DNA from: Opisthocomus hoazin
Lineage: Eukaryota; Chordata; Aves; Opisthocomiformes; Opisthocomidae
NCBI RefSeq assembly: GCF_030867145.1
Contig: NC_134415.1
Location: 7,604,417 to 7,668,416 of the forward strand
DNA length: 64,000 nucleotides
Direction of reading: 5' to 3'
Below are positions 48,731 through 58,752 of the stretch, one piece after another (within the stretch, counting starts at the first letter, position 1; every line of letters starts with the position of its first letter). The position numbers were made by a program, and so were the translations under genes. The notes beneath the pieces were generated by a model. The model did no database searches and was not told where the DNA came from. It worked only from the letters and a program-made list of their open reading frames with translations.

Positions 48731-50244
48731 CCATTAATTAATACGGTTTTCTGGGGTTCAAAAGACTGAGCTTGGGTAAATTATTCATAATGTCATTAAA
48801 ATTCAAATACAATTGAAGTTTCCTGTCGGGTTAGCTGACACAAAGAAGCTACACCTCATGCATTTCTTCTCTAAGACTTTGTATGTGGTAATGATGAGAC
48901 GTTTTGCCTGTCTGGAAGTGTCTCTATGCATCTTAAAAAAAGAACATTTGCTACTCAGGTGGAAAGCTTAAAAGAGCAAGGCTTCTGCTATTAAATTCAT
49001 TAATGTAGAGGGGAAATCTCATGTTCGTGTAAAAACTGGAGGGGCTTGCAGAGCAGCTGGTTCCACAGGGTAGCAGGTAGCGGGTTCCCAGGAGCCCTTG
49101 GGGAATGTCTGCCCAAACCAGTGCTGCACTGGGCAGACTGGGAGAGTGCAGAGTGAGCCCAGTTCAGAGACCAGAAGCAGCATAACCCTGTATGCACTGG
49201 GCTCTGCCTGGACTTCTCGAGATAGCTAGTTGTCATAGCTCTGGAAAATACAGCACGAATGTAAGCTGAACGAGCTGACAGATTTGGGGCTGCAAAATTA
49301 CTGGGGCCTGTCTACGCGTGCTTGGTTTGCTACCTGTCTAAAGACTGCCCAAACTAGATTGCAACTGATTTCCTTGTTGCAATGAGAGCAAAATAATCTT
49401 TTATTTTTTTTTTTTTCTGGTTGGCAGGCAGAAGAAAGCATTCCTGGTTTGTGCTGGATTTACTGTTCTTTTCTGTGCCTGTGTTTTACATTTTGAGCCA
49501 GGCTGTCTGGCAGGGTGTGCTTTTGGGTGCAAGTGAAATTGAGATTGCTGGCCATGATCAGCCTGTACAACAGTGAATACATGCCTGCACTCTAAACAGA
49601 TCACTATTGTTACTTCTAGTACGTAAATGACTAGGCAAAAATCCAGCCATGGCGGTTAGATTTTTGCTGTGAAAATATTTGTTCTGCTTATAGATGTATT
49701 TTGATGGACTATCATCTAAAAGCCTTGAGGAAGCATGGAAGTATGTAGCATGGAGTGCTGATTATAGTACTTCTATGTAATTTGAATTATTTTCGCAAAA
49801 GGTCTTGGAGTGTTTTACTACAAAGTAGATCTAGGAACTTTTTTCTGAAGTATGGATTATTCCACTTGATAAGGTGGGTAATAGAAGTGACATCACTGTG
49901 TAAAACTAAAGAAGAAGGTCAGCAGGAAAACCCCAAATAAAACGCAGGTTTCCTGGCATAGGTTCCCGCTCATGACTAGGCATTACTTTCTTCTCCAAAA
50001 TAAGTGTTTATACAATTCCATTCACAATTCTGATTTTTTTTTTTTTTTTTACTTGCTTATTGCTTGTACTTAGGCTTTATTTTCCTGCTTAAAACAAACC
50101 TTTGAACAGCATTTGTCAAGAATAGCAGAATTCGGAATTAGCGATAGCGAAGCAGTTCTTTGTCTCCTGCAGTATAGCCAATGTCAAATGGGTACATGAG
50201 CTCCCAGCTTTAGCTCAGCCTGTGCTTCCTCTGCTTTGTTGCAG
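48731..50244 (+). other. KCNK1 intron 1, 3' segment and acceptor
   Basis: Intronic sequence with T runs at about 49403-49417 and 50034-50050. It ends in the polypyrimidine-rich acceptor tract from about 50219 to the TTGCAG at 50239-50244. No additional exon was recognised. Confidence 0.6.
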
Positions 50245-50640
50245 GTTATGGACACACAGTGCCTTTATCTGATGGAGGAAAGGCCTTCTGCATCATCTAC
50301 TCGGTCATCGGGATCCCGTTTACACTGCTTTTCCTGACAGCAGTGGTACAGCGCATCATTGTGTATGTCACCAGGCGACCTGTACTGTATTTCCACATTC
50401 GCTGGGGCTTTTCCAAGCAGGTTGTTGCAATCATCCACGCTATAGTCCTTGGGTTCATCACTATCTCGTGCTTCTTCTTAATCCCAGCAGCAATATTTTC
50501 TGTTCTGGAAGATGACTGGAATTTTTTGGAATCTTTTTACTTTTGTTTCATTTCCCTGAGCACCATTGGCCTTGGAGACTATGTGCCAGGAGAAGGCTAC
50601 AATCAAAAATTCCGAGAGATGTATAAAATCGGAATTACAT
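50245..50640 (+). CDS. KCNK1: KCNK1 coding exon 2, residues 119-250 plus one base
   Basis: This exon completes the first selectivity filter (Gly119-Tyr-Gly-His122, where His122 is the external pH-sensing position). It then encodes helix M2 (about 131-155, with Leu146 of the hydrophobic barrier) and the cytoplasmic linker with the R-R-P-V-L-Y-F-H segment. Helix M3 (about 175-200), pore helix 2 and the second filter T-I-G-L-G (Leu228) follow, then the G-D-Y-V-P-G-E-G-Y loop and the start of M4. Leucine at the second-filter position usually held by Tyr or Phe is typical of TWIK channels. The acceptor is TTGCAG and the donor T|GTAAGT. Both introns are phase 1. Residues match mammalian TWIK-1 closely across the whole exon. 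Confidence 0.98.
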
Positions 50641-53536
50641 GTAAGTGTTTTCTTTTGTAAAAAAAATCAAAAATCGGACTTTTCCTCTCCATTCTGTGGA
50701 TGGTGATTGGTTTGTGAGCTGTCAGCTAGCAAACTGGGCAGTGTAGGTAGCTGTGCCAAGAGGAAACCTTTAAATAAGGTCCATTTTCTTAGTTAAGAAA
50801 GAAAAAGCTGAAACCAGAATTCTGTTGTTCTAGACCATAGCTACTTATTCTGTTATTAATAGTAGCAAAAATGCTCTCTTTACTGTTATGCAAATGGTTA
50901 CGAGCATCTGGCGCTACAATTTTAGTGCATCACAGAGCAAGGACAATGGTCCTTGTAACCTCAGGACATCTCATAAGGTGAGACGACAGGTGGACAGAGA
51001 TGAATCAAGGAGCAATGGGAAATGAGGCAGAACAGCAAAGTTTCTGACTCCAGGTGTAACAGAAGGTAGCTGAAGCTGGCACTGGGACACACCACCTGTC
51101 AAAGAGAGACAAGTAGGCTGAGATGATAGCAAAGCAAGACCACAAATATTAAATTTGAATTGTTTAATTATTTTGACACAGAAGAGAGACACGGTGATCA
51201 GTGATTTGATCAAAGTGGAACTAAGGATGATCAGTGATTTGATCAAAGTGGAACTAAGGAAATTATCTTCGTGTTGGCATTCTGCGTGAATGTGTGCTGA
51301 GGGTAGTATTCTCCAGTGACAGTGTTTTGAAGCATCCCAGTTTGTGATGCAGCTTCTGTCTGTGCAGTCCTGCATCATCAGACACGTGGGTTAAAAGATC
51401 TGAACGGCCAAACGAAACCTTTCCTGTCAGGTCCATTTCTTAGGCTGCTGTGCATTTGTCTGTGCTCCTGCACGCGATCTAGCAATCTCAGTGTTGGCAA
51501 AGTGTCCGTTAACTTGGGTTTGTGTTTCGTCTAAAGAAAGATTGGGCCCTGAATTTTCATTTCGTGAAGCAGGGCCTTGAACTAGCCAACAGAACACTTT
51601 ATTTTATTCTCCTGCCAGGCCTGTTGTCATTGCAGATTTCCCCCCTCTACCCATCGTGTTGTCTTACCAGCAGTAGCTTTTAATTGTTAGCCTGCTGATC
51701 TGCAGAGCTGATTGGGGGATGCTAAATGATGGAGAGTGGAGAAAGTCGCACGTAGTAAGGGCCAAAATGCTAGTTCTTCTGAAAACTCAAAAGCAAAAGA
51801 AAACACTATGGCTTACATTGTCCTTTCTGAAACTTGAGAACACTTAGGAAATAAATTGCAGGAAATCCTAAAAGGAAAAGTGGCTTTTAGGCAAAGTTAT
51901 GGCCTTAGAATATGTAATTTCAACAGGTTTTAAGGTCATAACTTCTAAATTATTCTTTTTTCTTTCATGTGAACAATTTAAGGAACCAAATAGGATATAT
52001 AAAATGTTTTCTGTTGCTGAACCTAAATTTTCTTCAAGACAAGAAGTGGAGTTCTAGATCAGAAAATTCTTAGCAAGTGCTACAGGCTTTTCAAAAAATT
52101 TTGGGAGAACACAAGTGCTGTTCTAAATCAAGTGGTGATCAGCTGGAGCGAGTTTCAGAGGTGATTACAAAATTCTCAGTGCAGATTTATAGATGCCTTT
52201 TAATTGGCATAGCTTTGTCATTTCCTTCTTATGTTAATGCGTAGCTGCCATTTGATCTCATGAGAGAAAGCTTAAAAACAATTCATAAATGTTAGCTGTA
52301 GCGCTGATTTAGATCAGTACCTGGTATTGCAATATCGATTTAGTGGCGCTCCTGGAAGGAGGCGGGGAGTGTTACTGCCAGTGATTAATCTGTAACTACA
52401 GGTGAAATATTTATGCCTTTAGGTAACAGAACAGTGACCATATGTAGAGTATAATAATTAATCTGTGTTGATCTTTCAGTACATTTAATGTTCAGCCTTT
52501 GGATGAACATGTTGTGCTAATAAATACACATTTCTGTTTGATTTACTCAATGAAATGACAAAATCTTCAAGTAGTCATGCTTCTCATGAAATTGTAATGA
52601 TCAGTAGCAGCCATCTAAGGAAACGCTGAGATTAAAAAATACTCATTTTAACACCTTCCCTGAAATTCAAAGTGTGTATGTTTGAAGAGGGGAAAAAAAA
52701 AAAAAAGCACAGTGAGCTATCAACCATACAAAGCTCTGTTTCCAAAAGTCCCAGTCTGAGAGCTGACTGTCACCTTTAAAAATCAGTGAGCACACTACCA
52801 TAGTCATCAGTAGAAATCATTTAAGTAACGCTTCAAGTTTGTATAGTTTATGTATGTTACTAAACATTGCAAATAATCTTCAAGGTGTCATCATATATAG
52901 CAATTTTGTCAGGTTTTTAAAATACCAACAGTAATTTTATAGTAATTTTTCATTTTTATTTTACTGGTTTTGTACATTTTTCTAATTGTTTTTCCACTCA
53001 TTTCAGGGTGTTAGATATCTTCTTGTAATTTCAAAGGAAAATAATTCAAAAGTTTTCATGAAATAGAAGTGATGTGTCCTGCTAAATTGGTACAAACAAC
53101 AAACAACCATAATTAGCTGCCATGTTTTTACTTCTATTTGAAACACATAGGAATATTAAGGGAAAAAATCTTTTGCAGAGAACTTAATGATTAAGATTGT
53201 AAGTGGGGGAGCATGCATGTGGTAAATTTTAGTATTCTGTTTCATGTAATACCTTTAGATATTTTCCTCTTGAACAGTTGTAACAGAATTAAAGCCACTA
53301 GCATTACTTTTTTGATTAATGTGAGGTCTTGTTGATTGTAGAATTAAAAAAAAGAAAAAAAGGATTTGACAGTCCAAAGTGGGTTACAGAGCTCTGAAAC
53401 TGGGTCATAAACAAAATCAACGTACTGTTCAGAGATGACAGGGGTGGGAAGAGTCACAGGGTTAAAACTGTTCCAGCTCCGTTTAATTTGCTAATAATTA
53501 AAACATTTTTTTGTTTGTTTCTGCGTTTGTACCCAG
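50641..53536 (+). other. KCNK1 intron 2
   Basis: 2,896 bp from GTAAGT to a T-rich tract and the CCCAG acceptor. AT-leaning, with an A run near 52690-52705 and the exact 33-bp duplication noted separately. No CR1 or other recognisable mobile element and no extra exon. Phase 1. Confidence 0.9.
51195..51260. repeat. Exact tandem duplication, 2 x 33 bp, in intron 2
   Basis: Unit 51195-51227 starts TGATCAGTGATTTGATCAAA and is repeated without change at 51228-51260. The unit itself contains two TGATCA-type palindromic words (TGATCA and TTGATCAA). A third copy is absent. The function is unknown, and a recent slippage or duplication event is the simplest explanation. Confidence 0.95.
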
Positions 53537-53796
53537 GTTATCTGTTGCTGGGCCTTATCGCGATGTTGGTGGTTCTGGAGACTTTCTGTGAACTCCATGA
53601 GCTCAAAAAGTTCAGGAAGTTGTTTTATGTGAAGAAGGACAAGGAAGAGGACCAACAGCATATAATGGAACATGACCAGCTCTCCTTCTCTTCCATCTCA
53701 GACCACGCAGCCTCCATGAAGGACGATCAGAAGACAAACGAGCCTTTTGTGACTTCCCAGTCCCCAACTTCCAATGACAGCTCTCTAAACAATTAA
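53537..53796 (+). CDS. KCNK1: KCNK1 coding exon 3, residues 251-336 and stop
   Basis: This exon encodes the second half of helix M4 (about 251-268, with Leu261 opposite Leu146 in the hydrophobic barrier) and the cytoplasmic C-terminus. Lys274, the residue reported as a SUMO acceptor in TWIK-1, is present in E-L-K-K-F. The conserved E-H-D-Q-L-S-F-S-S-I motif follows. The di-isoleucine pair reported to drive constitutive endocytosis in mammalian TWIK-1 (293-294) reads Ile-Met here. The tail ends NDSSLNN and differs most from mammals there. The stop is TAA at 53794. The total protein of 336 residues equals the mammalian length, so no exon is missing. Confidence 0.97.
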
Positions 53797-55696
53797 TACG
53801 GGAGTATCCATACCATTGTTTTGGTGCATTTATGCTACTTACCATAAGAAATAGAATGCCTCATAATTTTTTCTGAAAACAAAAAAAGCTGGAAGACTGT
53901 GCTACTTTAACAAGGATTCATCACTTCTGACATAAAGACTGCTGGGGAAAAATGTGGGAGCCGCCTTGGGAATAGGGAGAAAATGTAGGATGTGTCTGGG
54001 AACATAAGGCCATTTTGCTTGAGGGATAAAGAGTTAGGTGTACCACTTTCAGAGATGCCAGAGAGAAAGGCTTGCACAAACAACTTCATCCAGCATCTTC
54101 AGGAGAGTAGGCCTTCACTGACATCCAACTCATTTAGCTGCATGCCCCATCTTGCAGCTGGGTGACGCAGCAAATTTTGGGATGTGCACTTTAGATTGTT
54201 AGAAGTGTCGTCACAGATTTAATCCAAACGCACCAAATATCTTAATCTGGAAAACATTTTGAAAGCAATATCTATAGATCTGCTGGAGGGGGAAGTACCT
54301 AGATCATCCCTCTATTACTCAGCAGCTTGCAGGTGCAAATAATAACTCTAGAAATAAAAAAACAAGGCTCCCATCCCTCCTTTGCCCATGCCATTTACAT
54401 TAACATTTCCTACTTCCTTGAAAGGCTCCCTGAATCATAAGAAAACTGTTGTCCTGAAGAGAGCGTGCCTTGAGTCTTCCATACTGTTTGTCTTTGTATG
54501 AAATACTTTTGTAAACTCTGGGAGGTAGCAAGACCAATTTAAAGTGCTGGGTGAGACAGGGTTGTAGGGAAGGGTGACAGCTGCATTTCAGTCCACTGTC
54601 CTCTGAAATGGGTAGGGATGGGGTTTTTAGCTATGTGGAATGGAAGGACAGAGAAAACTGAAATTCAGCATGTGCCACGATTGGCATAGTCATGTGCTTA
54701 TGGCATTCTCCTAGTAGGTAGTTGAAATCTGTTCAGCAGCAGCAGGGCTCGGTGCTGTTTCTTCCAGAGTCCAACCCAGTGCGTGCTCTCTGCTGAGCTG
54801 ATAGGTAAGTGGAGGCAGAGAAGTAGTGTCACCATTGAATGTAGCCCCTTTTTTCTTCTTTTGCTTTTCTGACTAGTACTCAGAGCACTTTGGAGGAGAA
54901 GGGAATGTTTCAGGGCAAAACAATTTTTCAGTTTTTCATATGGCAAGAAAAAAGGAAAAACGTCACATTTGGTTCAGATGGAACTGAATTTTTTTCCCCT
55001 TGGGAAAAGTCACTAGAAAGTAGAGATCTCGCTCAACTTCTGAAGCTGGAACGTCTTTGGCTGTAAGAGAAGAGGTGTTTTAGTCCAGCTACCAGACACT
55101 GTGCTGAATGCAGGGACCTCCGAGTGAATTTCAGTGAGCAGGAGATGAGACTTAAGTTGGTTGTAGTACTCTCTCTTCTGGCCTTAAGAAACTACAATAT
55201 GGAAATCTTGATAATGCTTCGCAATGAACAAAAGATCTGGAGCACAAATAGCCATATTAGGACAGCCTCCCACATAGGAGTAGTGTAGAGGAGAGCCTTT
55301 TCCCTGCAGTGCGAGCATGCCAGATTGCCTGTAATTTGGCTTCTAGTGTTTAGAGATGAATAATATTTTACTGTAAGAGAAAAAATGCAGTGTGTCTAGA
55401 TTTAGTGCACATGGGAATAAATACTTGAAAGCAAACCCAAAATATACTGTGCTTGAGCTTAATTATAGCCAGCATCAACCAGATTTTGTATCTTTACTGG
55501 AAAAACTTAGTTTATGGTTAAATCAGCTGAAAGTGTTCAACTAAAATTTATATTTATAGAAAACCAGAGCTAAAGGTTTTGGTTGTTTTGGGTTTTATAG
55601 ATTAGGTGAGAGCATACTGTGTTTGCATGTTCCCAGGAAAGTGGCTATTTTTATACTGCTTAAGTTAACACAGTTCTATTTATAATGAATGTTAAC

Positions 55697-55752
55697 CAAT
55701 ATATATGTACATATATACATAAATTTATTTATATACTGTACATATATCATAA
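55697..55752 (+). promoter_or_regulatory. AU-rich block with two Pumilio-type sites in KCNK1 3' UTR
   Basis: TGTACATA occurs at 55706-55713 and 55737-55744, both fitting the UGUANAUA Pumilio recognition element. Between them, TTATTTATA at 55725-55733 fits the AU-rich nonamer linked to mRNA decay. The surrounding sequence is TA-repetitive, which raises the chance of accidental matches. Confidence 0.45.
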
Positions 55753-56150
55753 ATCACCAGAGTTTAACAGACTTAGTGATGGCATTTTAGATAATTTTTT
55801 TTTTCCCTAGGCTTCTCTTTTTACAGTGAATAATTGAAAACTATGGCATTAAAATGACACTGACATAAAATTAAGAGTACTGTACCATAAGAAACATTTA
55901 TACTGTTTTTTTCAGTGGGATTTTATTGATTGTTTTCAGTACCTTAAAATTCAAGATTTGTTTTAGTTTCGATGTAACATGAAGCTCTAAAGGATATGCA
56001 CAGATGCTAAATGATACACAAAGTTAATTATGCAGCGTGTACACAGTTGCAAAATGCAGACACATGAAATGAAAGCACAGAATTCAAAGCAGAAGCAATG
56101 AACTAAGCAGTATACTGTGATGTAGGTGAGTATTTGCTATTTTAAACTTA

Positions 56151-56156
56151 AATAAA
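56151..56156 (+). terminator. KCNK1: AATAAA polyadenylation signal for KCNK1
   Basis: A canonical AATAAA followed, about 55 bp on, by a GT-rich stretch (GGGGTGTGTGTGTGC, 56209-56223) that suits a downstream element. Cleavage would fall around 56170-56185. Chosen over the signals at 54353 and 55416 because of this context. Confidence 0.6.
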
Positions 56157-56185
56157 AACTCTGGCTTTTGCCTGCCTGCACTATG

Positions 56186-57888
56186 AAGTGGGGATTCTTT
56201 TCTTTAGTGGGGTGTGTGTGTGCACACACTGCAAAAATCCTGCTGGCGTTTGTCAAGATTGTGCATCCTTTCGTTAGCCTTCCTCAACTGAAGGAGGGAC
56301 CGTTAATGCCAGAGTGTGTTACCTAACCTTGATATTAATTGTAGCTTAGTATTGTGTTGATTATTCCTATAGAAAGAAAGCATTCCGAAGTGTGTTTGGT
56401 TTTGTTTCAGATGCTGACTGATTATAGCAAATAAAAAATAGTGGCATAACATGTATCTTGTGTTTATAATCTTGCTACTACGGTACGTGAGGAAATCTGA
56501 AAAGCCATCATTGCGGGTTATCAGTACCACTGATGAAAATAATGGCCTTCACTTCCTACAGCTTTTATGTCTTCATGTGGAGCTAACACGCAAGATCCAA
56601 ATAGTTAAAACTGGAATCCAGATTAGGAGAAAGATTATCGTGCAAGAACCTTAGTATAAAGTGCATATCTTTCCCAGAGGCAAACTGTGAAGTGGGTGCA
56701 TGTAAACCAAAGTGAAGAGCATGGGTCGTAAAACAACGGTGATGAAGCAAAAGCTGCCGGAGGGAGTTAGAAGTGCGAGCAAATAACTCGTACACAGAAG
56801 AGGATAACCTGGGTCCTATCCTCACTGTCCTGTCTTCAACTGATCCGGGCATATATCCCATTAATATCTTTATTCCCGTGCTACAGTTGACATTTGCCAT
56901 CTTCTCGTTGTCTTTCAGTCAGCAAATTTTCGTATTATTATTATTTTAATTAATGTTATTGTTGTTATTTCAAGGGAAAGAATTGGCAGGCCATTCAGTT
57001 ATGTTGGGAGAAAGAAAATGGAAAACCCCACTTGAGTTTTGATTGACGGCAACGTTTGTCCCTTTGTGAGCATGTCCTCTTCCCTAAGGGTTTCTTCCCA
57101 AGATTCGCCAGTGGTGCCTGGTGCAGGTGATCGCAAGACTTGCCGGCGGTTGAAATGAGCAACTTTCCATTTCATTTCAGTAAATTTTGTTTGATCCCAC
57201 ACAGGATCAAATAAAGATCACTTACTACTTTGCCCCAAAGCAGTTTGAAGTTAAGTGCTTTGCAGTAACAGGGCAGCACTAGCACCTTGGCTGCATGGAA
57301 TGGTCTCTTGGAAGAGGGAAGGAAGGCAGGGGAAGGCAGCCTTTGACGTGCCATTACTCGGACATTGCCGTCCTCTGGGTGGGTAGGGACATACACAGAA
57401 CCTGTTTGCTGATGCTAAATCTTGCAACTCCGCCTTGCCGTTTGCTTTGTAAGTAGTAATCAGAAATGTACTGAGATGAATGGTAAGCTGCTAAAGACAT
57501 TACTGCCCTAATACTTTTCCATTATTATTCATTCTTCTAGATTCTGCTTTCTACTGAAGCAAAAGAAAGTGACTCTAACTGGAAGTGGTGTTACTCCAGG
57601 TGTGCACCAGTACAAAAGAACAGGGTGGAGAGTTGTCTTCTCTGTGGAGAGTTCCACTAGTAACTGTCATTATCATAACATGTATCAACAAGCTCCTAGA
57701 TAGCCAAAGAAGTTTATCTTCATGTTGCCTGTTTCAAACAGAAACAGTCATTTTTGAAATCACTGTGAGTAGCTCTGCAAATTCACATGCTCGCTAAAGC
57801 ATCTGAAGTACTTGATGTGTGTCGGTTTTAGTGCCTACAGTGTTAGTCTCATCTCACCTCCTAAGTTATCGTTCTGCTATGTTCACAA
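56186..57888. other. 3' intergenic, no gene recognised
   Basis: AT-leaning, with a short ATT-type run at about 56934-56970. No open frame with a recognisable domain, RNA gene or clear repeat. Confidence 0.5.
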
Positions 57889-58752
57889 GTCCGTGGGGCC
57901 TGATGGGATTCATCCCAGAATTCTGAAGGAGCTAGTGGATGTTACAGCAGGACCCCTCTCGATCATCTACCAAAGGCCTTGGGAGGCTGGGTAGGTCCCT
58001 GCAGACTGGAAGGTAGCCAGTGTTATTCCAGCCTACAGAAGGCCGTGAGGGAAGACCCAGAGAGCTACAGACCTGTTAATCTAACCTAGGTTCCTGAAAA
58101 TTATAGAGAAGATTATAGTGGTATTGAAATACCTTTAAATACCTTAAATAATACTAATAATACCTTTAAATAATGCAATCATCAGGCACAATCAACGTGG
58201 GTTCACAAAGGGAATGTCTTGTTTGACTTTGATATTCTTCTGTGATGAGGTCACCTGCCTAATGGATGAAGGGAAAGCGGTGAATGTAGTTTTTCTGGAT
58301 TTTAGTAAGGCTTTTGATACTGTCCCTCACAGCATCCTTCTGGAGAAGTTGTCCAACTGTGGGATGAGCAGGTTCATGCTGCGCTGGGTGAAGAACTGGC
58401 TGAAGGACAGAGCCCAAAGGGTTGCGGTGAATGGGGCTACATCTGGCTGGCGACCAGTCACCAGCGGTGTTCCTCAGGGTTCATTCCTCAGGGTTCTTTC
58501 CTCAGGGAATGGCTCAAAGCTGCGTCTGTCAGGGAGGTTTGGACTTGACATGAGGAAAAACTTCTTTACTGGATCAGGCTTCCTCGAGAGGTGGTCGATG
58601 CCCCAAACCTGTCTGTGTTTGAGGCATTTGGGCAATGCCCTTAACTACACACTTAGACTTGGGCAGTCCCGAACTGGTCAGGCAGTTGGACTAGATGGTC
58701 GTTGTAGGTCCCTTCCAACTGAAATAGTCTGGTCTAGTCTATTCTATTTTAT
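57889..58752 (+). mobile_element. CR1 LINE with RT fragment and internal deletion (sense)
   Basis: The 5' part matches CR1 ORF2. It has 'ggggcctgatgggattcatcc' and a reverse-transcriptase core with V-F-L-D-F-S-K-A-F-D-T-V-P-H and G-V-P-Q-G-S in the frame starting at 58214. After 58508 the sequence jumps to the extreme 3' block ('ggatttggacttgacatgagg'-type text, then 'ggcagttggactagatggtcg' and TAGTCTATTCTATTTTATG). About 1 kb of RT and the C-terminal domain is missing at the junction. At 58109-58175 an AT-rich stretch interrupts the ORF. Frame breaks and missing catalytic regions make it inactive. The 3' end differs from the other CR1 copies, so it is another subfamily. Confidence 0.93.
58470..58508 (+). 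repeat. 14-bp tandem repeat at the CR1 deletion junction
   Basis: TTCCTCAGGGTTC(A/T) occurs at 58470-58483 and 58484-58497, then a partial TTCCTCAGGGA at 58498-58508. The first copy is part of the normal RT G-V-P-Q-G-S coding text. The extra copies sit exactly where the element jumps to its 3' end, as expected for slippage during deletion or reverse transcription. Confidence 0.85.

Larger units (their letters stand above)
53797..56175 (+). other. KCNK1: KCNK1 3' untranslated region (probable extent)
   Basis: About 2.4 kb from the stop codon to the AATAAA-based site near 56151. Other candidate signals lie at 54353-54358 and 55416-55421, so shorter forms are possible. The distal part holds TATA/TACA-rich sequence with AU-rich and Pumilio-like elements (55697-55752). 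No recognised mobile element or coding open frame. Extent is inferred, as no transcript evidence is available. Confidence 0.6.

Noticed and set aside
56432..56441. Further AATAAA near 56433 as the KCNK1 terminus
   Set aside because: It lies beyond the GT-rich element that already fits the 56151 signal. It remains possible as a rarer distal site but was not chosen.
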